Source of the DNA: Marinobacter sp. AC-23 | GTDB lineage: Bacteria > Pseudomonadota > Gammaproteobacteria > Pseudomonadales > Oleiphilaceae | Assembly: GCF_001858325.1 (NCBI RefSeq) | Contig: NZ_MBPP01000023.1 | Location: 62,001-126,000 of the forward strand | DNA: 64,000 nucleotides | Direction of reading: 5' to 3' | Shown: piece by piece, positions 50,824 to 57,626 of the stretch | Layout: the number at the start of each line of letters is the position of its first letter | How positions within the stretch are numbered: position 1 is the stretch's first letter | Program-made: the position numbers and the translations under genes | Notes under the pieces: model-generated | Seen by the model: the letters and a program-made list of their open reading frames with translations, nothing else | What the model was told of the DNA's origin: nothing | Databases searched by the model: none

Positions 50824-52995
50824 ATGGGATGGTCCATGAACTGGTTACGTAATTTATTCTCGGATAAACAAGGTGACGATTTAAATCGCCAAACTACACA
50901 GCCAGCAACCCCCCAAATTGACGAGAAGGTGGTCCGCCTTAGTGCGGACAATCCAATCAAAAAACCTGAGGATGATGCTCTTGGGCGTGTAAAGTCGGCC
51001 TCTTCGTTTGCCAAACAAGTTCTATCTTTGGACGCCAGCGAAGGAGTGGTGGTTGGGGTTTTGGGAGCATGGGGTTCAGGTAAGACCTCATTTATCAATC
51101 TAACTCAAGGCTTCTTCAAGGATTCAGGAATAGCAGTACTTGAATTTAACCCGTGGATGTTTAGTGGAGCAGACCAACTTGTCCACTCGTTTTTTATAGA
51201 GCTATCTGCTCAGCTCAGGCTTCGGCCGGGAATGGCTGAAGTCGGTGAGAGAATCGAAGAGTACGGTGAATCTTTCTCAGGCCTCGGTTGGTTGCCGCTG
51301 GTAGGACCATGGATTGAGCGAGGGCGCGTGGTTACCGACATTCTTGCCAAGTCCCTCCAGCGTAAGAAAGAGGGTGTGAAAGCTAACCAATCGAGAGTGC
51401 GAGAAGCCTTAGAAAAACTGAACGAGCCGATTATCGTTGTACTTGATGATATCGATCGTCTATCTACACCTGAAATCCGGGACGTATTCAAGTTAGTGAG
51501 GTTGACAGCAAATTTCCCGAATATCATCTATTTATTGGCGTTCGATCGCTACCGTGTAGAACAAGCTTTAGGTGAACAAGGTATTCCGGGACGTGACTAC
51601 CTTGAAAAGATCTTGCAGATTGGAGTGGACCTTCCCGCAGTGCCAGATCACGTCTTAACTTCTCAGATATTCAAGGCAATCGATGCAGCACTCGAAGGCA
51701 TAGACAATCCCGGGCACTTTGATTCAGCCCTTTGGCCAGATGTATTTATGGAGGTCATTAAGCCACTCATAAGGAATATGAGGGATGTCCGGCGTTATGC
51801 CGCTGCTATTCATGGTTCGGTAAAGGATTTAGAAGGGCAAGTTGCCTTAGTCGATGTGTTGGCTTTAGAGGCAATTCGTGTATTTCTTCCAGACGTATTT
51901 CACACCTTGCACCATTCGGTGGAAGGCCTTACCGCTACAACGAATGACTACGGGCATCACGATGAGCCACCTAAGTTAAAGCAACAGATTGATAATCTCG
52001 TAAAGGCTGGTGGAGATCAGGCGCAGAGTGTCAGCAATTTAATTCGGAGATTATTTCCGGCTGGCGAGCGTCATCTAGGAGGTATGCATTACGGCGGGGA
52101 TTGGAAAAGCAGTTGGTTGCGAGAAAGGCGTGTAGGTCATGTGAGCGTGCTCAGTTACTACTTAGAGCGTGTCATAGGGGAGCAATTACAGGCCTTCTCA
52201 GATGCAGAGAAAGCTTGGTCATTAATAACTGAAAAAACAGCTTTCGAGAGTTACCTCACCTCGATACCGGCAGAGCGACTGGAGGATGTTATCTCCTCGC
52301 TTGAAGCATACGAGGATGAATTCGGTGCTGAACATGCAGTCCCTGGGGTCGTGGTGCTCCTCAATCTTCTTCCCAAGCTCCCTGATCGACCGCGCGGAAT
52401 GTTCGACTTAGATACAAGACTTGTTGTTGGACGGGTTGTATACCGTCTCGTGCGGGCACTGAAGCAACCTGAAGCCATTGAAGCAACGGTTAAAGAAATA
52501 CTCCCTCAAGTTGACTCTTTATCTTCAAAAATGGAACTCATCACCGATGTTGGGTATCGCGAAGGGGCCGGCCATAAGCTGGTTTCGGAGGCGGCTGCGA
52601 AAAGGTTTGAGGCTGAATGGCGCGAGGAGGTCCGCAATGCTAGCCCCGAAAAGTTGGCGTGTGAAACAGATCTACTACGGGTACTTTTGCTGACTAAAAG
52701 GGAGGTCGCCCCTGATGAGCCTGAGTTAATAGTGCCTGATTCTCCGGAAGTAACATTTGCACTACTGAAGAGTGCTAGGAGTGAAACAAGAAGTCAGGTA
52801 ATGGGTAGTCGTGCTGTTCAGCGAAAGCCACGGCTCGCGTGGGATATTTTGGTTGAGCTATACGGCGGCGAAGATCCATTGCGAGTGAGGGTCGAAACGT
52901 TGAAAGCTACGCCGCCTGACCAAGTTGATGATTTATTTGAGCTGGCCGAAAAGTACCTTGCCGGGTGGAGACCACAGGAGTTTGGTGATGACTGA
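50824..52995 (+). CDS. KAP-family P-loop NTPase
   Basis: 723 residues. Walker A is GAWGSGKTS at residues 81-89, a linked FNPWMFSGADQLV, and Walker B IIVVLDDIDRLS at 203-214, the signature of KAP NTPases such as F-plasmid PifA. A hydrophobic stretch between the Walker motifs (about residue 154-165) is short, so membrane attachment is not certain. The start is ATG 50824, directly against the attC core; ATG 50836 with GGGATGG before it is an alternative. It forms a cassette after site 2. KAP proteins often act in phage exclusion, so a defence role is plausible but inferred. Confidence 0.88.
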   Translation: MGWSMNWLRNLFSDKQGDDLNRQTTQPATPQIDEKVVRLSADNPIKKPEDDALGRVKSASSFAKQVLSLDASEGVVVGVLGAWGSGKTSFINLTQGFFKDSGIAVLEFNPWMFSGADQLVHSFFIELSAQLRLRPGMAEVGERIEEYGESFSGLGWLPLVGPWIERGRVVTDILAKSLQRKKEGVKANQSRVREALEKLNEPIIVVLDDIDRLSTPEIRDVFKLVRLTANFPNIIYLLAFDRYRVEQALGEQGIPGRDYLEKILQIGVDLPAVPDHVLTSQIFKAIDAALEGIDNPGHFDSALWPDVFMEVIKPLIRNMRDVRRYAAAIHGSVKDLEGQVALVDVLALEAIRVFLPDVFHTLHHSVEGLTATTNDYGHHDEPPKLKQQIDNLVKAGGDQAQSVSNLIRRLFPAGERHLGGMHYGGDWKSSWLRERRVGHVSVLSYYLERVIGEQLQAFSDAEKAWSLITEKTAFESYLTSIPAERLEDVISSLEAYEDEFGAEHAVPGVVVLLNLLPKLPDRPRGMFDLDTRLVVGRVVYRLVRALKQPEAIEATVKEILPQVDSLSSKMELITDVGYREGAGHKLVSEAAAKRFEAEWREEVRNASPEKLACETDLLRVLLLTKREVAPDEPELIVPDSPEVTFALLKSARSETRSQVMGSRAVQRKPRLAWDILVELYGGEDPLRVRVETLKATPPDQVDDLFELAEKYLAGWRPQEFGDD

Positions 52996-53038
52996 CAATT
53001 TGCTGTTGCAGGGCAATTTTTCAGCATTACCTACAAAC

Positions 53039-53060
53039 CTGAGCGTTCGCTTTGCGACCA
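53039..53060 (+). repeat. Short repeat, copy 1 (GTTCGCTTTGCGACC type)
   Basis: CTGAGCGTTCGCTTTGCGAC lies 44 bases after the KAP stop. The same motif recurs at 53802 and 57564. Apart from this repeat, the 170 bases between the KAP gene and the toxin gene hold nothing recognised and no clear attC site. Confidence 0.65.
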
Positions 53061-53165
53061 CCCTTTCATTTGCTTTTTGAACGCCTCAAGGCCAGCTCAG
53101 AGAGCAAAAGAGGCTTCTAAAACTCTCAATTTCCAGAAGAATAGAAACATTGTGTGTCGGTGGAA

Positions 53166-53567
53166 TTAAGTCAGCTTCAAGTATTCACTGACAGCTTCCA
53201 TGATTTTGTTCCAATCCTCGCCAGTAATACGGGGCATGTAGTACTCTCTGCCGGCTCGGGTCCGTCTATGTGGTTTGTCCAATCGGTCGAAAGACACTGT
53301 ATAAAGCATGTCGCATTTAACCCAGGCTTCCTCACCTAGAGGTCTTCCATCTATTGGTGGTTCACCTAAGAGATAATGATAGAGTTTTGGATCGCTGGGA
53401 GGCGTCGAAGAGATTGGAGCGACAGTGCACAACCTTCGTCCATGTGTCGAGCTTGGAGATATAACGACTACGGGCCTTCTTTTAACCATCTCTGGTTCAA
53501 CAAATCCTCGCGTAAAGTCGCAATAGAGGACATGGCCGTGCTTTGGGTAAGCTCCTTTGAGTGGCAT
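53166..53567 (-). CDS. PemK/MazF-family toxin
   Basis: 133 residues from the ATG at 53567, preceded by CAGGGA. PemK/MazF fold: HGHVLYCDFTRGFVEPEMVKRRPVVVISP, RLCTVAPISST, WVKCDMLYTVSFDRL. Members cut RNA or block replication or translation and are normally paired with a DNA-binding antitoxin gene. No antitoxin reading frame is found on either side. Instead an intrinsic terminator and an interleaved repeat lie just upstream (53588-53650). An in-frame extension upstream is open but would run through that structure. Confidence 0.88.
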   Translation of the reverse strand: MPLKGAYPKHGHVLYCDFTRGFVEPEMVKRRPVVVISPSSTHGRRLCTVAPISSTPPSDPKLYHYLLGEPPIDGRPLGEEAWVKCDMLYTVSFDRLDKPHRRTRAGREYYMPRITGEDWNKIMEAVSEYLKLT

Positions 53568-53587
53568 ATCGCATCCCTGAAATGACA

Positions 53588-53607
53588 AAACCGCCCAAAG
53601 GCGGTTT
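53588..53607 (-). terminator. Intrinsic terminator directly upstream of the toxin gene
   Basis: AAACCGCC and GGCGGTTT form an 8-base stem with a 4-base loop. On the minus strand it continues TTTTGTCATTT. It ends 20 bases before the toxin ATG, so it would reduce transcription into the toxin gene from upstream. Confidence 0.75.
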
Positions 53608-53609
53608 AA

Positions 53610-53650
53610 GACAAGCACCTCAGTGAGCTTGTCATCGCCCTTCTGAGGTG
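53610..53650 (-). ncRNA. Interleaved inverted repeats (possible pseudoknot RNA) upstream of the toxin
   Basis: Two perfect repeats are interleaved: CACCTCAG (53616-53623) with CTGAGGTG (53643-53650), and GACAAGC (53610-53616) with GCTTGTC (53627-53633). The order of arms allows an H-type pseudoknot or two exclusive hairpins. A terminator follows immediately. It may be a small RNA made upstream of the toxin; this is a structural inference only. Confidence 0.5.
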
Positions 53651-53673
53651 GCTGGTTCAACCTTTGCGTGAAA

Positions 53674-53710
53674 GGGATCCAGACTCCAACCGGCTTTCGC
53701 CGGAGACAAT
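53674..53710. repeat. REP-like palindromic element
   Basis: GGATCC, then CCGGC-TTTC-GCCGG (53690-53703), then AGACAATCC, making an imperfect inverted repeat. It resembles the small dispersed GGATTCC..GGCGAAAGCC.. elements common in proteobacteria. Confidence 0.5.
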
Positions 53711-54006
53711 CCAATGGTGGGGCTCTGTTGCCAGTAAGTCAACGGAAGATTAAGAACGATAAGTTATAAGTGGTTCTTTTTTTAGGCTGGTACCAAAGAG
53801 GCTGAATGTCCGCTTAGCGACCGTCAGCGGAGGGCTCTAATAGAGGTGCCACTAAAACAGGGATGCTTACAAAAGGGATCTTGGCGTTACTGGTAGCCAT
53901 TTGAGAAGTTCGCCGAGGTACTATGAGAAATCCGGGCTAGGGGACGGTTCTGTGGTCAGGCCTGGTGCGGCCAGCAAGACTGGTCGTGGATAATCGGTCC
54001 ATCCAG
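53711..54006. other. Gene-free stretch between the toxin region and the AraC remnant
   Basis: About 300 bases with no supported gene. It contains the second copy of the short repeat (53802-53823) and a TTTTTTT run near 53777. Confidence 0.6.
53802..53823 (+). repeat. Short repeat, copy 2
   Basis: CTGAATGTCCGCTTAGCGAC, matching copies at 53039 and 57564 in most positions. Confidence 0.65.
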
Positions 54007-54927
54007 TTATCCGACAAAGCCGCGATAGGCGGACGGCGTTACCCCAAACCGGGCCTTGAACGTCCGGCTGAACTGGCTGGAATCATTGAAGCCGCAGGCC
54101 AGGGCGATGGCGGTGATTTTATGTCCGGGCTGGCGTAGCAGGTCACGGGCCCGGGTCAGCCGCTGTTCCTGGACGTATTGATAGGGCGCACAGCCGAAGG
54201 TGGCACGGAACAGGCGAGCGAAGTGATAGGGGCTGAGGTTTACCCAGCCTGCCATCTCCGCGAGGGTGAGTGGCTGGTCCAGCTGCTGATGGATGCGGGC
54301 CTGTAACAACCTGCGATAACGCATGGAGAGCTGGCCGGTGACAGCGGGTGGTGTCTTTTGCACCGTGGAGTGGCGGCTGAGCACCTGCAACAACAGCCAC
54401 TGCGCCAGATGGTCCATTGCCATGGCTTGGCCAGGGGCCTGTCAATCGCTCAGCGCCAGCAACTTCCCAGCCTGGGCCAGTACCGGGTCTTCAGCATGGT
54501 AGAGCTCGGCAAGCTCGACGTTGTGTGGTTCGCAATCCCAGGTTTGCTCAGCGCATTGGGTTATGTCGAGGTCATTAAAGTAGAAATGGAAGAATTCGAA
54601 CTGACCGCCGATCTTCCAGGTGGAGTGGCTGCCTGCCGGAAAAAGACAAACGGCACCGGGGAACCCCTGGCTCACGGCCTGCCCATTGACCATCCGTCTG
54701 GCTTTGGCACCCTCGTTGATGTAGATGCTCAGGGCGTGATGGTTTGGCCGCTCATAACGCACTTCTCCTTTGCGATTCTGCCACTGTGCGAGCGCCCGCC
54801 CCTTATCCAGTTCCATCAGTTTCTGTGGCGCCACGCCGGCGGCTTTCAGCGTGTCCACGATATCGCGGCGCTTCGTCGGTGAAGTGTTTGTGGGTATCGG
54901 GTCGGTATCCATAGCGGGCCTCCGCAA
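54007..54927 (-). pseudogene. AraC-family regulator interrupted by an in-frame stop
   Basis: A 306-codon AraC gene with an in-frame TGA at 54442-54444, where GAT-TGG-CAG is the likely original. The N-terminal part has a cupin-like sensing domain (ALSIYINEGAKARRMVNGQ...GAVCLFPAGSHSTWKIGG). The C-terminal part has both AraC helix-turn-helix motifs (LTLAEMAGWVNLSPYHFARLFRATFGCAPYQYV, ITAIALACGFNDSSQFSRTFKARFGVTPSAYRG). Unlike the other broken genes, it has a substitution and the frame is kept. It is divergent from the DMT transporter it would regulate. Confidence 0.85.
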
Positions 54928-55030
54928 GAATCATCCATGGTTGCGCAGGATCTGACAAGTCTTGCCCTCTCCATCCCCTTACTCTGTTCTTGTCGTTTGG
55001 TTACGTGCAACTTTTTCTGGAATACCTGCC

Positions 55031-55903
55031 ATGCCTGTTTCTGCTCATTATGCTCTCACGGTGCTGATCTGGGGCCTGACCTGGACAGCTATTCGCTTGC
55101 AGGTAGAGTCGGCGCCGGTTGATATTTCGGTGTTCTACCGTTTTCTCATGGCCTCTGTTGTGACCCTGGCGGTGCTTGCGTTGCTGCGACGCCTGCAGAA
55201 GCTGAGCCTGAAACAGCACAGTTGGCTGGTGCTTCAGGGGCTTACCATGTACAGCGTGAATTTTCTGCTGATCTATCGCGCTGCGGAATCGATGACCAGT
55301 GGCCTTCTGGCGGTGGTGTTCTCGTTGGTGGCGCTGTTCAACGCGGTTAATGGTTGGTTGTGGCTAAGGCTGAAGCCTGCCGCCCGACTGTACCCGGCCG
55401 TGGCACTGGGTATAAGCGGCGTCGCGTTGTTGTTCTGGCATGACCTGCAGCTGGGTAACGCAACCGGCGCCAGCATACTGTTTGCCGCTGCGGGTACTTT
55501 CTGGTTTTCCATGGGGAACCTGGTGAGCATAAAGGTGCGACTGGCAGAGATTCCCCTGCTGGTCGCCAACGCCTGGGGCATGGTCTACGGTGCCTTGATC
55601 CTGGGTGTCTGGTGCCTGATTCAGGGAGTGGAGTGGGTGGTGCCCACGACAGCCACCTTCTGGGGTGCAACCGTGTTCCTTGCAGTCCCCGGGTCCATCA
55701 TCGCCTTCTATTCCTACATAACTGTGATCCAGATCCTGGGCGCTGACAAGGCGGGCTATGCAACGGTGCTGTTCCCGATCGTGGCCTTGAGTGTGTCCAC
55801 CTGGCTGGAGGGCTTCGAGTGGACTATTACGGCGGTGGCGGGAGCGATGCTGGCCATACTGGGAAACTACGTGTTGTTTCGTCGGCCCGGTCAGAAGACC
55901 TAG
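55031..55903 (+). CDS. DMT-family (EamA) transporter
   Basis: 290 residues from the ATG at 55031. Ten hydrophobic segments in two EamA repeats, starting AHYALTVLIWGLTWTAIRLQVESAPVDISVFYRFLMAS, with the second half WGATVFLAVPGSIIAFYSYITVIQILGADKAGYATVLFPIVALSVSTWLEGFEWT. It is an inner-membrane exporter or importer of small metabolites, substrate unknown. Divergent from the broken AraC gene. Confidence 0.9.
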   Translation: MPVSAHYALTVLIWGLTWTAIRLQVESAPVDISVFYRFLMASVVTLAVLALLRRLQKLSLKQHSWLVLQGLTMYSVNFLLIYRAAESMTSGLLAVVFSLVALFNAVNGWLWLRLKPAARLYPAVALGISGVALLFWHDLQLGNATGASILFAAAGTFWFSMGNLVSIKVRLAEIPLLVANAWGMVYGALILGVWCLIQGVEWVVPTTATFWGATVFLAVPGSIIAFYSYITVIQILGADKAGYATVLFPIVALSVSTWLEGFEWTITAVAGAMLAILGNYVLFRRPGQKT

Positions 55904-55955
55904 CGTCTGCTGTATACTGCGAACGAATACACTCGGGAATTAATGGGCGAGCCCA

Positions 55956-56228
55956 ATGACAAACAAAGTTGATATTCATTACTGCATAGGGTGCCGCTGG
56001 CTGCTTCGTTCGGCTTGGATGGCACAGGAACTGCTGGCCACCTTCGAAGACGAGCTGGATTCGCTGGCATTGCATCCGGGAAGCGGTGGAATTTTCGAGG
56101 TGTGGGTTAATGAAAAGCGGATCTGGTCCCGCAAGGAGCAAGGGGGATTTCCGGAGATCAAGGTGCTCAAGCAATTGGTGCGGGACGAAATCGACCCTGA
56201 ACGCTCGCTCGGACACGTGGATCGTTGA
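55956..56228 (+). CDS. SelT/SelW/SelH-family (Rdx) redox protein, cysteine form
   Basis: 90 residues. The thioredoxin-like CxxC motif is CIGC at residues 10-13 in HYCIGCRWLLR. The family pattern continues with GSGGIFEVWVNEKRIWSRKEQGGFPEIKVLKQLVRDEIDPERSLGHVDR. It has cysteine in place of selenocysteine. A thiol-disulfide role is inferred. Confidence 0.9.
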   Translation: MTNKVDIHYCIGCRWLLRSAWMAQELLATFEDELDSLALHPGSGGIFEVWVNEKRIWSRKEQGGFPEIKVLKQLVRDEIDPERSLGHVDR

Positions 56229-56257
56229 AGCCCGGGATCAATGAGTCGGCCCGGGCT
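56229..56257 (+). terminator. Terminator-like hairpin after the Rdx gene
   Basis: AGCCCGGG and CCCGGGCT, a perfect 8-base stem with a 13-base loop, directly after the Rdx stop codon. There is no T-run. Confidence 0.5.
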
Positions 56258-56296
56258 CTCCTGTTACGGGCCTGGCGCCTTCAGAAGGAGTGATCG

Positions 56297-56716
56297 ATGA
56301 AAGGTGAATGTCTCTGCGGAAACGTGAAGTTCGAAATTGAAGAGGAGATTCGAAATTTCTATCAATGCCACTGCTCGTTGTGTCGAAAAGTTACTGGAGC
56401 GGCAGCTAACGCCGCGACTTTTGTACAGGGCACCGCCTTTCGTTGGGTGTCAGGTGAAAGTGGTATCAAGTCTTACAAAAAGCCCAGCGGTTTCCGAAGC
56501 GACTTTTGTTCAGAGTGCGGGAGTCCGGTTCCCAATAGCCTGAGAGACAGCGGAATGGTTTGGATTCCTGCTGGTTTGCTTGATGAAGCGGTTGCATCAC
56601 GGATTTCTGTTCACCTCCATACAAAGTCCGCTGCCCCTTGGGAGCTAGAGTCTGCTGAGTGTGTTCGACTGGACGGTGGACCGGACAGCCTGGAATCACT
56701 TAACAAGTTGTTGTAG
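56297..56716 (+). CDS. GFA/CENP-V-family zinc protein
   Basis: 139 residues. Zinc-binding cysteines are present in CLCGNVKFEIEEE (C5, C7), YQCHCSLCRKVTGAAANAATFV (C24, C26, C29) and FCSECGSPV. The family is named for glutathione-dependent formaldehyde activation, but for most members the reaction is unknown. Good ribosome site GAAGGAG before ATG 56297. The genes here to 57478 may be cassettes; no clear attC site precedes this one. Confidence 0.87.
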   Translation: MKGECLCGNVKFEIEEEIRNFYQCHCSLCRKVTGAAANAATFVQGTAFRWVSGESGIKSYKKPSGFRSDFCSECGSPVPNSLRDSGMVWIPAGLLDEAVASRISVHLHTKSAAPWELESAECVRLDGGPDSLESLNKLL

Positions 56717-56721
56717 TTCGT

Positions 56722-56769
56722 TCCGGCCTACGGCCTACACCGGACGCCCTTGTCAGGGCGCCGTTTATT
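56722..56769 (+). repeat. Palindromic element between GFA and methyltransferase genes
   Basis: CCGG...CCGG followed by CGCCCT-TGTC-AGGGCG (56745-56760) and CCGTTTATTGC. It occupies the place expected for a cassette recombination site but lacks clear matching RYYYAAC/GTTRRRY ends, so it is called only as a structured repeat. Confidence 0.4.
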
Positions 56770-56800
56770 GCTGGCGTCATACCGATAGGGAGAGTCAGAA

Positions 56801-57478
56801 TTGGAGTTAGCAAACGTGGTCCCATGGGGGCGATCTTTCGCAGAATACCAAGCAATGTTCGGATTATCGGAAGATGATCTGAAAAAGCGAATTCTTGGTT
56901 GTGGTGATGGCCCAGCGAGCTTCAACGCGGAAGGAACAAAACGGGGGAGCGAAATCACATCTTGTGATCCGGTATATCAGTTCGAGACGAAGGAGATACG
57001 TCGCCGGATTGATGAGGTGTATCCGGACATCATGACCAAGATGAAACAGGGGGCAGACAACTATATCTGGGACTCACTGGGCAGCGTTGAAGAGCTTGGC
57101 AAGGTTCGGATGAAAGCCATGTCTGAGTTTCTTTCTGACTTTGATACGGGTCGCCACCAAGGGCGGTATGTACCAGCATCATTACCTTCGCTGCCATTCC
57201 CGGATTCTGGTTTCGATCTGGCTCTCTGCTCCCACTACCTTTTTCTCTACAGTGACCACGTAGACGAAGTGGCTCACTTGGAATCAATACGGGAGCTGTG
57301 CAGAGTTGCCTCCGAGGTTCGCGTCTTCCCGGTTATCTCTCTGGATGGAACGGCTTCGAAGTATTTGGATTCGGTCGTGACGGCACTATCCGCAGGCGGT
57401 ATTGAAGTTTCGCTGCAGGCTGTGAGCTACCGTTTTCAAAAAGGCGCCACTGAGATGTTGGTGGCAAAGTCTGTATAA
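56801..57478 (+). CDS. Probable SAM-dependent methyltransferase
   Basis: 225 residues, TTG start at 56801 after AGGGAGAG. A class I methyltransferase motif I is visible as ILGCGDGPASFNAE (residues 31-44) and an acidic motif II in ITSCDPVY. A motif IV-like FDLALCSHYLFLYSDHVDE lies downstream. The substrate is unknown. The last codon and stop lie inside attC-like site 3, as for cassette genes. Confidence 0.72.
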   Translation: MELANVVPWGRSFAEYQAMFGLSEDDLKKRILGCGDGPASFNAEGTKRGSEITSCDPVYQFETKEIRRRIDEVYPDIMTKMKQGADNYIWDSLGSVEELGKVRMKAMSEFLSDFDTGRHQGRYVPASLPSLPFPDSGFDLALCSHYLFLYSDHVDEVAHLESIRELCRVASEVRVFPVISLDGTASKYLDSVVTALSAGGIEVSLQAVSYRFQKGATEMLVAKSV

Positions 57479-57557
57479 CCAGGCCATGCACGGCGACGGC
57501 TACTACATTGCGGCCTCGCCTCCATTCCGTAGCCGCGTGTGTTGAGCGGCGTTATCG
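57473..57557 (+). repeat. attC-like recombination site 3
   Basis: GTATAAC at the left and GTTATCG at the right end. The inner arms CGGCTAC (57497-57503) and GTAGCCG (57539-57545) pair perfectly, and the outer arms pair imperfectly (ATAAC with GTTAT). It shares a core of about 45 bases with site 2. This is the clearest attC-like fold in the window. Confidence 0.82.
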
Positions 57558-57563
57558 CAACAT

Positions 57564-57585
57564 CTGAATGTTCGCTTTGCGACCA
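57564..57585 (+). repeat. Short repeat, copy 3
   Basis: CTGAATGTTCGCTTTGCGAC, 6 bases after attC-like site 3. Near-identical to copy 1 over GTTCGCTTTGCGACCA. Confidence 0.68.
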
Positions 57586-57626
57586 TTCTTGCCCAAGCCA
57601 TTCACAAAATTTCGGACACGTTTAGT

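Noticed and set aside
53166..53567. ToxN of a classical type III toxin-antitoxin system
   Set aside because: The protein sequence is PemK/MazF type and shorter than ToxN, and no tandem RNA repeats are present. Only the leader plan is similar.
54442..54444. Selenocysteine codon in the AraC gene
   Set aside because: No SECIS-like hairpin was seen after the TGA, and AraC regulators are not selenoproteins. The nearby SelW-like protein uses cysteine.
56698..56769. A fourth attC site after the GFA gene
   Set aside because: A left ACTTAAC is present, but the right end reads GTTTATT and the arms do not pair; only hairpins are clear.
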